From Methylococcaceae bacterium UBA662 (GTDB lineage Bacteria > Pseudomonadota > Gammaproteobacteria > Methylococcales > Methylomonadaceae): a DNA stretch of 52,367 nucleotides. Position 1 is the first letter of the stretch. Every line of letters starts with the position of its first letter. The notes below the pieces were generated by a model. It worked only from the letters and a program-made list of their open reading frames with translations, was not told the origin of the DNA and did no database searches. The stretch covers positions 1 through 52,367 of the forward strand of contig DBNW01000056.1 of the NCBI GenBank assembly GCA_002299425.1, given 5' to 3'. The position numbers and the translations under genes are program-made. Positions 16,313 to 24,718 of the stretch are shown here, in pieces.

Positions 16313-17107
16313 ATCTCGTCCAATGAGTCTACGGAGTTTGATACTGAACCAGTGCTTGATACACTCTGCACAGAATCGAAGAGTTGGGTAAGTTATCATG
16401 TCTTGGTAACCGCGAATCTTGTTTTCGTAGTTTATTGGGTGCGCCACATCGAATATCGGTCTTTCCGACGCCCTCAATTCTTCAGCTCTTAGGTACATAT
16501 TGTTTGGCCCAATGAAAAGAAATGTATTCTGCTTGTACCACCACTCTACTGACATGTTGTTCCATATAGCCCCCCTAATGCAATCTATGCATTCGTAACC
16601 TCTGGAGTTGAATAACTTGATCCAATACGACTGCCATTGCTCATTAATATGATTCCTGCCACCTTGGTACTTAATTGCGGCTCCGAATAAGATCGTATCC
16701 GACGCTTGACACAACAGATCGACAAAACTCTCAGCCCTCTCTTCTGGCAGGTGCTCGGCCACCTCTAATGATATACAGAGGTCGTATCTTTCATTTAGCT
16801 TTGGTAGCGAGTCAGCAAGGTTGACCGGCACAAAATCAATACTCTTGCTAAGCAAGTTCTTCCTAATAACCCAATCTCCGTCAAGACCTTTTAGGATTGT
16901 TGCACCAAGAGATTCGGCCGCACTTAACCACTCCCCTTGACCGCAACCTATGTCAATGACTGATTTAGGGCTGAATAGTTTATAAACTTGACCGAGTACG
17001 ATCGCGGCCGAACGAGACGTTGCTGCTGCGTGTATTTCGTAGAAGTCCTTATCGTAAAGTCTCTTGTAGTCGTCACTCATTTGGTTTCCTCCGGAAATGT
17101 TGCCTAA
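16257..17107 (-). mobile_element. Single integron-type gene cassette inserted after rapZ
   Basis: An 851-bp unit bounded by G^TTAGGC (17108/17107 on the minus strand) and by the attC end G^TTATCG (16257/16256). It holds one gene tightly packed between the two sites, with a GGAGG ribosome site 4-8 bases ahead of its ATG: the architecture of an integron cassette. No integrase, attI or second cassette is in the window. I infer integration at a secondary G^TT site in the rapZ-minE intergenic gap. Cassette composition is more AT-rich than rapZ. Confidence 0.7.
16307..17080 (-). CDS. Class I SAM-dependent methyltransferase carried on a gene cassette
   Basis: 257 residues from the ATG at 17080, which has a CCGGAGGA Shine-Dalgarno; the frame is open further upstream but without support. 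The SAM-binding motif I is SVIDIGCGQGEWL, with an acidic residue after the second strand (GLDGDW), and motif IV-like YDLCISLEVAEHLPEE is typical of methyltransferase type 11/12 proteins. The substrate cannot be told; sugar or small-molecule O-methylation is common in such stand-alone enzymes. The stop codon lies inside the attC R'' box. A terminator for the upstream min operon lies just before it, so expression may be weak. Confidence 0.8.
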   Translation of the reverse strand: MSDDYKRLYDKDFYEIHAAATSRSAAIVLGQVYKLFSPKSVIDIGCGQGEWLSAAESLGATILKGLDGDWVIRKNLLSKSIDFVPVNLADSLPKLNERYDLCISLEVAEHLPEERAESFVDLLCQASDTILFGAAIKYQGGRNHINEQWQSYWIKLFNSRGYECIDCIRGAIWNNMSVEWWYKQNTFLFIGPNNMYLRAEELRASERPIFDVAHPINYENKIRGYQDMITYPTLRFCAECIKHWFSIKLRRLIGRDA

Positions 17108-17132
17108 CACCGCTTGACAGCGGCCCAGACGG

Positions 17133-17180
17133 GCAAAAAAAAGCCCACTGGGTGCATTTTTCAACGCCTTCAGTGGGCTT
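17133..17180 (-). terminator. Rho-independent terminator of the min operon
   Basis: Inverted repeat AAGCCCACTG / CAGTGGGCTT (17141-17150 and 17171-17180) with a 20-base loop, followed on the minus strand by a run of eight T. It ends the minC-minD-minE-winged-helix transcript about 20 bases after the last stop codon. Confidence 0.85.
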
Positions 17181-17199
17181 GCACCCTGTAAACGGTGCA

Positions 17200-17400
17200 T
17201 TAGTCTTTCAAAGACACGGTTTCCGTTCGGCCTTTTAGCTCAAAAGCCAATTTGTCTTCTTTTGACAGCCAGCCAATAGCCCGTTGAAGATCATTTTTGT
17301 TTATTCCGGTATCCGTAGCAATTTTGTTTATGCTGGAGGGACCGTTTTCGGATAGATACATCCATATCTTGCCTGCAGCTGCACCAATTGTTTCTGTCAT
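17200..17400 (-). CDS. Small winged-helix protein (DUF2582-like)
   Basis: 66 residues from the ATG at 17400 (AAGGTG upstream). The sequence MTETIGAAAGKIWMYLSENG, then INKIATDTGINKNDLQRAIGWL and a basic wing, has the pattern of the DUF2582 winged-helix family, short DNA-binding-like proteins of unknown target. It is the last gene of the min operon, 40 bases after minE and just before a terminator. No further role can be deduced. Confidence 0.75.
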   Translation of the reverse strand: MTETIGAAAGKIWMYLSENGPSSINKIATDTGINKNDLQRAIGWLSKEDKLAFELKGRTETVSLKD

Positions 17401-17440
17401 CAGGGTCACCTTAAAAGTTTTTGGGTTGGGGTTTGAAAGA

Positions 17441-17710
17441 TCATGTGTGTTTGGTTGGGTTATCGGGTACCACAATGTTCAACTCCAAGGTTTCTCGGTC
17501 TTCATCCTGCTCAAAATTCACCGTGATCGCATCTTGGTCTACGTCGATATATTTTCTGATAACCTCAAGCAATTCTTTTTGCAATTGCGGCAAATACGAG
17601 GGCTGCCCGCGTACAGAACGCTCGTGGGCCACCAAAATTTGTAGCCGCTCTTTTGCAATGGATGCCGAACTGCTTTTGTTAGTTTTAAAATAATCCAGTA
17701 AGCCCATCAT
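17441..17710 (-). CDS. minE: Cell division topological specificity factor MinE
   Basis: 89 residues. The N-terminal membrane-targeting and anti-MinCD segment (GLLDYFKTNKSSSASIAKERLQ, quoted in part) includes AKERLQILVAHER, the MinD-contacting helix. The C-terminal dimerisation domain follows (PQLQKELLEVIRKY). It stimulates MinD ATPase and drives pole-to-pole oscillation. The ATG overlaps the minD stop (ATGATG, either ATG could be used). Confidence 0.96.
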   Translation of the reverse strand: MMGLLDYFKTNKSSSASIAKERLQILVAHERSVRGQPSYLPQLQKELLEVIRKYIDVDQDAITVNFEQDEDRETLELNIVVPDNPTKHT

Positions 17711-18516
17711 TTACCCCCAAAGAGCTTCCCAAATATCCCTTTTTTTTCTTCTATAAACCGGTGTGGCCTATTTTCTCCCAAATAGCGTGCAACAATGTCT
17801 TCATACGCTTGGCCAGCGTCGCTTTTTTCATCCAAAATCACGGGGACGCCAGCGTTTGATGCAGACAAAACCGATTTCGATTCCGGGATCACGCCCAACA
17901 AATGCAAAGACAAGATGTCTTGGACGTCATCGACGCTGAGCATGTCACCCAATTTCACGCGGTCGGGAGAATACCGGGTCAGCACCAGGTATTCTTTAAT
18001 GGATTCTAAATTTTGCTCGGCCCTGCGGGACTTGCTCGACAGTATCCCCAGCATACGGTCAGAATCCCGCACTGAGGAAACTTCAGGGTTAGTGACTACG
18101 AAGGCATCGTCGGCGAAATACATGGCCAAATGCGCGCCTTTTTCAATGCCGGCCGGCGAATCACAGACAATGTATTTAAAGTCTTTTGATAAATCCTCCA
18201 ATACCTTGCCTACGCCTTCTTGAGTCAGTGCGTCTTTGTCTCGGGTTTGCGAAGCTGGCAGGACATACAATAAATCGCAGTGCTTGTCTCGGATTAGGGC
18301 TTGATTCAACAAGGCCTCACCGCTTATGACATTGACAAAATCATAAACCACGCGCCGCTCGCAGCCCATAATCAAGTCTAGGTTCCGTAACCCGACATCA
18401 AAGTCTATAACTGCTGTTTTATGGCCCTTCTTTGCAAGGCCCATGGCTACGGCCGCACTGGTGGTGGTTTTTCCTACGCCGCCCTTACCCGAAGTAACCA
18501 CAATAATTCTCGCCAC
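17707..18516 (-). CDS. minD: Septum site-determining ATPase MinD
   Basis: 269 residues. Deviant Walker A KGGVGKT (11-17), then AVIDFDVGLRNLDLIMG and VCDSPAGIE; the C-terminus ends in a basic amphipathic membrane-targeting helix (EEKKGIFGKLFGGK). It recruits MinC to the membrane and is released by MinE. It lies 24 bases after minC and overlaps minE by 4 bases. Confidence 0.97.
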   Translation of the reverse strand: MARIIVVTSGKGGVGKTTTSAAVAMGLAKKGHKTAVIDFDVGLRNLDLIMGCERRVVYDFVNVISGEALLNQALIRDKHCDLLYVLPASQTRDKDALTQEGVGKVLEDLSKDFKYIVCDSPAGIEKGAHLAMYFADDAFVVTNPEVSSVRDSDRMLGILSSKSRRAEQNLESIKEYLVLTRYSPDRVKLGDMLSVDDVQDILSLHLLGVIPESKSVLSASNAGVPVILDEKSDAGQAYEDIVARYLGENRPHRFIEEKKGIFGKLFGGK

Positions 18517-18540
18517 AAATTTTCCTCTGTTAAAGTACGA

Positions 18541-19278
18541 TTAAACTAGGTCTTTGATGATTAGGCTGTTTTCCTGCAAATAAATTTGCACGGGCCTGTT
18601 ACGGAGGTGCCCTTGCAAGTCCTCACTGATTTTGTAGTTCCCCGCTATGGAAATGAGCTCTGCCTGGAGATCTAGGCAGAAGATACGCGCATTGGCGTTG
18701 CCCTGAACACCGGCTAAGGCGCGTCCGCGCAGGCTTCCATAAACATGAATACTGCCTTCAGCAAACAACTCAGACCCTGCACTTACCTGGGCCGTCACAG
18801 TCAAATCACCCGCCGAATAAACCCGCTGCCCTGAGCGAATCGGATGGTTGACTAGCGTATTAATTGTTGTTTTCTGGGTTTCAGGTTGCGGTTCTGTTTT
18901 GTCTTTATCTTGGTGGAACGAACCGGTTTCTGAGAAGCTGTTATGGACAGAGTAAACGGGAATATGCAGGCTCGCGGCAATTTCGACTTGGCTCTGCGTA
19001 CCGCCTCTTATGCCAATGGGCATTAATTTAGATTTACGCAAGATGTCGGCCAGCATGGCCACATCAATGGGCAAACCCTGTTTATTAAGGGCCTGAAGAT
19101 CAAATACAACCGGGGAGTTTTTAAAAAAATCAGGTGCCAAGCCGATTTTTTTTTCCAATTGTTCTTGAATCACGTCCGGGACATTGCCTGACAAAACCAG
19201 CACAGGAACCGAAAAAGTGCTGCTTTTAAATTCCAATGCCGCCCGATTCAAGGGAGATTTTTTTACGGTGGTTGACAT
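18541..19278 (-). CDS. minC: Septum site-determining protein MinC
   Basis: 245 residues from the ATG at 19278 (a TTG at 19290 would add 4 residues). The N-terminal domain inhibits FtsZ assembly; a variable linker (HQDKDKTEPQPETQKT) follows. The C-terminal right-handed beta-helix carries the MinD-binding RSGQRVYSAGDLTV and GSIHVYGSLRGRALAG motifs. First gene of the min operon, with a 15-bp perfect dyad 17 bases upstream. Confidence 0.96.
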   Translation of the reverse strand: MSTTVKKSPLNRAALEFKSSTFSVPVLVLSGNVPDVIQEQLEKKIGLAPDFFKNSPVVFDLQALNKQGLPIDVAMLADILRKSKLMPIGIRGGTQSQVEIAASLHIPVYSVHNSFSETGSFHQDKDKTEPQPETQKTTINTLVNHPIRSGQRVYSAGDLTVTAQVSAGSELFAEGSIHVYGSLRGRALAGVQGNANARIFCLDLQAELISIAGNYKISEDLQGHLRNRPVQIYLQENSLIIKDLV

Positions 19279-19294
19279 CCGCGAACACAAGCTT

Positions 19295-19309
19295 GACCAA
19301 TAATTGGTC
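19295..19309. promoter_or_regulatory. Perfect dyad upstream of minC
   Basis: GACCAATAATTGGTC has 7-bp arms around a single central base. It ends 16 bases before the minC ATG, in the expected promoter or leader zone. It could be an operator; no T-run follows, so it is not a terminator. The binding factor is unknown. Confidence 0.5.
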
Positions 19310-19404
19310 CGAATTCTAACATTGCTACCAAAAAAATCCTATGTACGGGCTAAATTTAGTGCTCACAAAGGGGAACCATAAGGCGGCCTGGCTGTACGCA
19401 AGCT

Positions 19405-19436
19405 AAAAAAAAAGCCGCATTAAACTCAATGCAGCC
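19405..19436 (-). terminator. Terminator after rpsI
   Basis: On the minus strand a GGCTGCATT stem pairs with AATGCGGCT (two G-U pairs) across a short loop and is followed by nine T. It lies about 30 bases beyond the rpsI stop and separates the ribosomal operon from minC. Confidence 0.8.
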
Positions 19437-19466
19437 TTCGTAGCCAAGCATTTTATGCGTTTACAA

Positions 19467-19859
19467 TTAACGCTTAGAGTATTGTGGACGTTTTCTGGCT
19501 TTGTGCAGGCCAATTTTTTTCCGCTCCACAATCCTAGAATCTCGGGTCACATAACCTGCTTTGCGCAGCGCAGGGCGCAGGGCTTCATCGTAGTGCATCA
19601 ACGCACGGGTTAAGCCGTGACGAATGGCACCGGCTTGCCCAGAAGGGCCGCCACCTTTGACAATGACAGTGATATCAAACGTAGTAATCATGTCAACGCA
19701 CTCTAGCGGCTGCCGGGAGACCATCTGGTCGGTTTTACGACCAAAATAATCTTCCAGGTTTTTTTTGTTTACGGTTATTTTTCCCGTACCTTTGGTCGCA
19801 TAAACCCGTGCAATGGCACTTTTACGCCGACCGGTTCCATAAAATTGGGCTGCTGCCAT
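19467..19859 (-). CDS. rpsI: 30S ribosomal protein uS9
   Basis: 130 residues, the usual size. Start MAAAQFYGTGRRKSAIARVY, the GGGPSGQAGAIRHGLTRAL core and the basic C-terminal KARKRPQYSKR tail that reaches the P-site tRNA are all present. It follows rplM by 11 bases, the universal rplM-rpsI pair. Confidence 0.98.
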   Translation of the reverse strand: MAAAQFYGTGRRKSAIARVYATKGTGKITVNKKNLEDYFGRKTDQMVSRQPLECVDMITTFDITVIVKGGGPSGQAGAIRHGLTRALMHYDEALRPALRKAGYVTRDSRIVERKKIGLHKARKRPQYSKR

Positions 19860-19870
19860 AATCTGCTCGC

Positions 19871-20299
19871 TTAAATTTCTAATGCTTTAGGCTGTTGTGC
19901 GTGGTGTTCGTGAATTGGGCCGGAATAAATTTTTAGTTTTTTAAACATAGCCCTGCCCAACGAATTTTTGGGTAGCATCCCTTTCACTGCCGTACCGAGA
20001 ATGCGATCGGGGAAGGTCTGCCGGAGCTTGTTCAAACTGACAGATTTCATATGCCCTATGTAACCGGTGTGGTGGTAATAGAACTTGTCTTTTTCTTTTT
20101 TTCCTGTCACACCTATTTTTTCTACATTCACCACAATGATATAGTCGCCCGTATCGACATGAGGCGTGTATATGGGCTTATGTTTGCCCCGCAAGCGCGA
20201 AGCAATTTCAGTGGCCAGGCGACCTAAAGTCTTGCCTTCCGCATCAACGACATACCAATCGCGTTTAACTTCCGCTGGTTTTGCACTAAATGTTTTCAT
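19871..20299 (-). CDS. rplM: 50S ribosomal protein uL13
   Basis: 142 residues from the ATG at 20299, matching E. coli length; a GTG at 20305 would add two residues. Signatures include DAEGKTLGRLATEIA, PHVDTGDYIIVVN, YYHHTGYIGH and AVKGMLPKNSLGR. A strong sigma-70-like promoter and a structured leader of about 40 bases precede it. In E. coli L13 represses its own operon through the leader; whether that happens here is unknown. Confidence 0.98.
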   Translation of the reverse strand: MKTFSAKPAEVKRDWYVVDAEGKTLGRLATEIASRLRGKHKPIYTPHVDTGDYIIVVNVEKIGVTGKKEKDKFYYHHTGYIGHMKSVSLNKLRQTFPDRILGTAVKGMLPKNSLGRAMFKKLKIYSGPIHEHHAQQPKALEI

Positions 20300-20341
20300 T
20301 GTCACCCAGTCTCTTCTAGAGCCTTCCCGTAAAGCCGGGGG

Positions 20342-20369
20342 ATTATACTAAACGTTTACCGTCTTTCAA
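20342..20369 (-). promoter_or_regulatory. Sigma-70 promoter of rplM-rpsI
   Basis: On the minus strand TTGAAA (20369-20364), 16 bases, then a perfect TATAAT (20347-20342). It lies about 45 bases upstream of the rplM start, and a short GC-rich leader hairpin (CCCCCGGCTTTACGGG) comes between. Confidence 0.8.
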
Positions 20370-20503
20370 AACTGTTTTTTCTTAAAGCCCAATGACAACG
20401 GCGTTCCTAGCACCTTAAGAATTGCTACAATGGGCGCTGTTACCCCATTCGTCCTAGCAGCTTCGGCCACACTCTTTACGCTTAACGAGCCTAAAAACAT
20501 CTG

Positions 20504-21157
20504 ATGACTCACCCAGACTGCACGCCGACGTGTTTAGACAGCCGCCCTCACAGCAAAGACAAGCCTGGCTGCTTAGCCGGCTTGACGGGACCGGGACCGT
20601 ACTCCCGATGGTGCGCCCGTTCAATCGGCCTGAAGCTTGATCAAAGCTTGCCTGAAAATACAGGCTTGCGCTTTTTGTCATGCCTAGTCATCGCCTTGCT
20701 TACCGCGTGTGCCAGTACGCCAAAACCACTGTCTCTTCCACCTACCGTACCCTTAGCGGTTCACTATGCTTTAAGCTTAAAAGGCGCACCCTACCGCTTT
20801 GGTTATGCCTCCCCGAAGCAGGGGTTTGATTGCAGCGGGTTTGTCTGGCATGTCTACCAAAAGCAAGGCATAAATCTACCCAGAACCGCCCAAAGCATGG
20901 CCCTCAGCTTGCCTTCGGTACCCAGGCACACAACCATTCCAGGTGATTTAGTATTTTTCAACATTAACGGTAAGCCGTTTTCCCATGTAGGCATCTACGT
21001 CGATGAAGACCGCTTTATTCACGCCCCCAGCCAACGCACCGGCCATGTTTTGATTTCCGATTTAAAAAACCCCTACTGGCAGCGACGGTTTGTGGGCGCA
21101 CGCCGCCCTGTTAAACCGGCTCGCGGCCATCGAATTCATGCTAGGAATCCCAAATAA
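20504..21157 (+). CDS. NlpC/P60-family lipoprotein endopeptidase
   Basis: Cell-wall endopeptidase of the NlpC/P60 family that would cut stem peptides of peptidoglycan. The catalytic cysteine is in QGFDCSGFVWHVY, the histidine in FSHVGIYVDEDRFIHA. A lipoprotein signal (RFLSCLVIALLTACAS) ends in the lipobox LTAC, but it begins about 55 residues after the ATG at 20504. The 20504-20660 stretch is rich in hairpins (for example AAGCC ... GGCTT at 20561-20583 and GCCTG ... CAGGC near 20660) and reads more like a leader. I therefore suspect a start near a TTG at 20648 or 20666. The gene is free-standing before smc. Confidence 0.85.
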   Translation: MTHPDCTPTCLDSRPHSKDKPGCLAGLTGPGPYSRWCARSIGLKLDQSLPENTGLRFLSCLVIALLTACASTPKPLSLPPTVPLAVHYALSLKGAPYRFGYASPKQGFDCSGFVWHVYQKQGINLPRTAQSMALSLPSVPRHTTIPGDLVFFNINGKPFSHVGIYVDEDRFIHAPSQRTGHVLISDLKNPYWQRRFVGARRPVKPARGHRIHARNPK

Positions 21158-21196
21158 TGTTCGACAGTGTTTTAGGCTTGGCTTAACTGAGCGTTT

Positions 21197-24100
21197 ATGA
21201 AATTGGAAAAAATCAAGCTGGCCGGCTTTAAATCCTTTGTTGACCCGACCACCATCCCCATCACCGGCAACCTGACCGCTATCGTGGGTCCAAACGGTTG
21301 CGGAAAATCCAACATCATTGATGCGGTGCGTTGGGTGATGGGTGAAAGCTCAGCCAAACATTTGCGCGGCGGCAACATGACCGATGTTATTTTCAACGGC
21401 TCATCGACCCGCAAACCCGTCAATACCGCCACGGTTGAGCTGGTGTTTAACAACAGTGAGCGCAAATTAGGCGGCGCATACGCCCAATACGACAGTCTCT
21501 CCATCAAACGGCAAGTCAGTCGTGACGGACACTCTTTATTCATGCTCAATGGCTCGCGCTGCCGCCGTAAAGACATCACCGACTTGTTCTTAGGCACCGG
21601 CCTAGGTGCTAGAAGTTATGCCATTATCGAGCAAGGCACCATATCACGCATGGTGGAAGCCAAGCCGGAGGAGTTGCGGGTGCATATCGAAGAGGCCGCC
21701 GGAATTTCCAAGTACAAGGAGCGCCGCCAAGAAACTGAACTGCGTATGCGGCATACCCGGGAAAACCTTGAGCGCCTCAGTGACCTGCGTGATGAGGTCG
21801 AAAAGCAGTGTAAACACCTGCAAAAACAGGCAGAAAAGGCGCAGCAATACACCGTTCTAAAAAAGCAACAAAGGCAGGCCCAGTTGGCGTTGTTGGCACT
21901 GCGCTGGCAGGGCTATGAACAGACGGCTAAGCACCAGGAAAGCCTACTTAACGACGTGACCTGCAACCACAACCGGCTGTTTGCTCTGCGCCAGGCACAG
22001 GAACAGCAACAAGAACACCAACGGACTGTTTATAAAGCCCGGCAAGCTCAAACCCATGTCAGCCAGGGCCATTTCTACACCTTAACCGCCGAAGTCAGCC
22101 GACTGGAGCAAGCCATCACGCACCACCAGCAAATCCACCAACAAGCTACGCAGGAACTTCAGCGTGCAAACGCCCGCGCGGCGGCGTTACAACACGAACT
22201 GGATTGCGACCTGCAACTGTTGGAAGAGGCTAGACAGCAACAATCAAATACCGAACACGCGCACTTGCTGGCCGAGCAAAACTACCAACACTGCCTAGCC
22301 GAGCAGTGCGCCGTGGCGCAAGACCAATTGGCTTGGCAGCAACAATGGGACCGTTGTCAAGAACAAATTGCCGAACAAAAACAAAACGCTGAGGTGTTGC
22401 AGACTAAAATCGAGCAACTAACTAAAATGAACCTGCTCGTGCAAATGCGCCTAGACAAGCTGGTTGCCGAACGGACCGGTCTTCACCGTGAAGACCTACC
22501 GCAACAACTGACCAACCTAGAGGCGTTCGTCATGCAATTGAACGCGCAGCGGGAACAGCACCAAGCCCAACGCGATTTAGTGCAACAGCAGCTTTCCGGA
22601 CTGCGCCAAGAACAAAAACACCACCAACACCACCTGCAAACACACCACCGCGAACTGGCCGTTCTCAACGGCAAAATCACCTCCCTGGAGTTATTGCAGC
22701 AGCACGCCCTAGGCAAGGACAAACAACGCTTGACCGCTTGGCTGTCCGCAGCCAACTTGGTCGATGCGCCGCGCCTAGCCGAATCCCTGGAAGTGGAAAC
22801 AGGCTGGGAACTGGCCGTCGAATGCGTTCTCACCACTTACCTGGATGCCGTTTGCGTCAACCGGCTCGATGCCTTGCTGCCTAGCCTGGAACACCTGCGC
22901 GGTGACTCATTGGTTTTAATCGCCCTGGATGCACTGCCCCATGAGATCAATCCGGCTCAGCAAAACTGCGGCACACAAAAGCTAAGCGAGAAAGTGAAGG
23001 CACCCTGGCCATTGGCCGCGTTGCTCACCAGCATTCACTGTACCGACAACCTAACCGATGCCCACCGTCTGCTGCAACGACTGTCCCCTTACGAATCCGC
23101 CATCACCCCCGACGGCAGTTGGGTAGGTTCTGGATGGCTAAAAATCTACCGCCAACACGACGGCAAAACCGGCTTGTTGCAACGTGCAAAAGCGCTGCGC
23201 ACACTCAAGCTAAAGCACCATGAATTAGCCGGACTGTGCAGTACCCAAGAAACAACCCTACAGCACATTGAAAAGCAACTGAAGGAAACCGAAACCGATG
23301 CAGAAAGCCAACAGCGGCAGCACAGCCAAGTAGCGGCTGAATTATCGACACAAAATGCCAAACTCAGTGGCCTACAGGCGCATGCACAGCAACAGCAACG
23401 TCGCCTAGCGCACATTGAACTTGAATGTGCGGAAATTTATGACCAACAAACGGACAATGCCGAAGCAATTGCCGAACACCGGCTGGCCTTTGAGGAAGTT
23501 CGCCAAAAATTGTGCCAACACGAAATCCTGCGCCAAGAACTGGCCGAGCAAAACCAACACTTGCAAGACGAATTCCGCCAAAAAGAACACGCCGCCAATG
23601 CCGCCCAGCACCAATTTTTTGCGCTAAAGAGCCAAGCCGAGCACTGGCGGGCATCCGAACAAGCCACCCAAAAACAGATTGCCCGCTTGCAACAGCAACA
23701 ACAGCAAACCGCAAAGCAAACCGAGGAACTGCAACACCAGAAGGCACTCGCTTTACAGCCCATTGAAGATGACCGACGGGCACTGGCGGCTCAATTGTTG
23801 GCCAAGGCCACGCAGGAAGCCCAATTAAAACAGCAGCGGCAATTACAAGACGAAGCCGAGGCAACACTTAGCACCTTGGCCGAACAACAGCAAAAAACTC
23901 ATCGGGAATTGGAAAAAACCAAAGCGGAACTGGATTTGCTGCGTTTTGAACGGCAAGAAAGCCAGGTCAGGCGACAAGCCGTCCAAGAACAACTGCACGA
24001 ACTGAATGCCGATGCGGCACAAATACTGCCCACCCTGCCACCCGATGCCGATGAAGCACACTGGAAAGCCACGCAGGACGCCTTAAACAAAGACCTCGAA

Positions 24101-24718
24101 CGCCTCGGTACGATTAACTTAACCGCCATCGAAGAATACCAAGCCCACGCCTTACGCATGCAGTTTTTGGACGAACAACAAGCCGACTTGTTAGCGGCGC
24201 TACAGTCCTTGGATCAGGCCATCGTAAAAATCGACCAAGAAAGCCGGTTACGCTTTAAAGAAACTTTCGATAAAATCAACCTCGGCTTGCAGGAAAAATT
24301 TCCCAAATTGTTCGGTGGCGGCCAAGCCTATTTAGAATTGTCCGCGCTTGATCGACTGGACGCAGGGGTGAACATCATCGCCCGCCCTCCAGGCAAGCGC
24401 AACAGCTCCATCTACCTGCTCTCTGGAGGCGAAAAAGCCTTAACGGCGGTAGCTCTGGTGTTTGCCATTTTTGAACTAAACCCGGCACCGTTTTGCCTGT
24501 TGGACGAAGTAGACGCCCCGCTCGACGATGCCAATGTCGGGCGCTTTTCCAAACTGGTTGAAGAAATGTCCCACTCCGTGCAGTTCTTATATGTTTCTCA
24601 TAATAAGGTTACAATGGAAATCGCCCGGCAGTTGGCGGGCGTAACCATGAAAGAACCGGGCGTGTCCCGGATGGTTGCAGTGGACATAGAAGAAGCAGTC
24701 ACCCTAGCGGACAACTAA
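21197..24718 (+). CDS. smc: Chromosome partition protein SMC
   Basis: 1173 residues. Head domain halves flank two long coiled coils and a hinge. Walker A is GPNGCGKSN (31-39). The hinge lies around residues 500-640 (ALGKDKQRLTAWLSAANLVDAPRLAESLE... onward). The signature YLLSGGEKALTAVALVFAIF and Walker B PFCLLDEVDAPLDDANV are near the C-terminus. The coils are very glutamine-rich. It organises and separates the nucleoid with ScpA and ScpB (not in the window). Having an SMC rather than MukBEF is usual outside the enteric group. zipA starts immediately after its stop codon. Confidence 0.97.
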   Translation: MKLEKIKLAGFKSFVDPTTIPITGNLTAIVGPNGCGKSNIIDAVRWVMGESSAKHLRGGNMTDVIFNGSSTRKPVNTATVELVFNNSERKLGGAYAQYDSLSIKRQVSRDGHSLFMLNGSRCRRKDITDLFLGTGLGARSYAIIEQGTISRMVEAKPEELRVHIEEAAGISKYKERRQETELRMRHTRENLERLSDLRDEVEKQCKHLQKQAEKAQQYTVLKKQQRQAQLALLALRWQGYEQTAKHQESLLNDVTCNHNRLFALRQAQEQQQEHQRTVYKARQAQTHVSQGHFYTLTAEVSRLEQAITHHQQIHQQATQELQRANARAAALQHELDCDLQLLEEARQQQSNTEHAHLLAEQNYQHCLAEQCAVAQDQLAWQQQWDRCQEQIAEQKQNAEVLQTKIEQLTKMNLLVQMRLDKLVAERTGLHREDLPQQLTNLEAFVMQLNAQREQHQAQRDLVQQQLSGLRQEQKHHQHHLQTHHRELAVLNGKITSLELLQQHALGKDKQRLTAWLSAANLVDAPRLAESLEVETGWELAVECVLTTYLDAVCVNRLDALLPSLEHLRGDSLVLIALDALPHEINPAQQNCGTQKLSEKVKAPWPLAALLTSIHCTDNLTDAHRLLQRLSPYESAITPDGSWVGSGWLKIYRQHDGKTGLLQRAKALRTLKLKHHELAGLCSTQETTLQHIEKQLKETETDAESQQRQHSQVAAELSTQNAKLSGLQAHAQQQQRRLAHIELECAEIYDQQTDNAEAIAEHRLAFEEVRQKLCQHEILRQELAEQNQHLQDEFRQKEHAANAAQHQFFALKSQAEHWRASEQATQKQIARLQQQQQQTAKQTEELQHQKALALQPIEDDRRALAAQLLAKATQEAQLKQQRQLQDEAEATLSTLAEQQQKTHRELEKTKAELDLLRFERQESQVRRQAVQEQLHELNADAAQILPTLPPDADEAHWKATQDALNKDLERLGTINLTAIEEYQAHALRMQFLDEQQADLLAALQSLDQAIVKIDQESRLRFKETFDKINLGLQEKFPKLFGGGQAYLELSALDRLDAGVNIIARPPGKRNSSIYLLSGGEKALTAVALVFAIFELNPAPFCLLDEVDAPLDDANVGRFSKLVEEMSHSVQFLYVSHNKVTMEIARQLAGVTMKEPGVSRMVAVDIEEAVTLADN

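Noticed and set aside
16247..16492. Plus-strand frame starting at the rapZ stop
   Set aside because: It runs through the attC and the antisense of the cassette methyltransferase; no ribosome site beyond rapZ coupling and no family resemblance.
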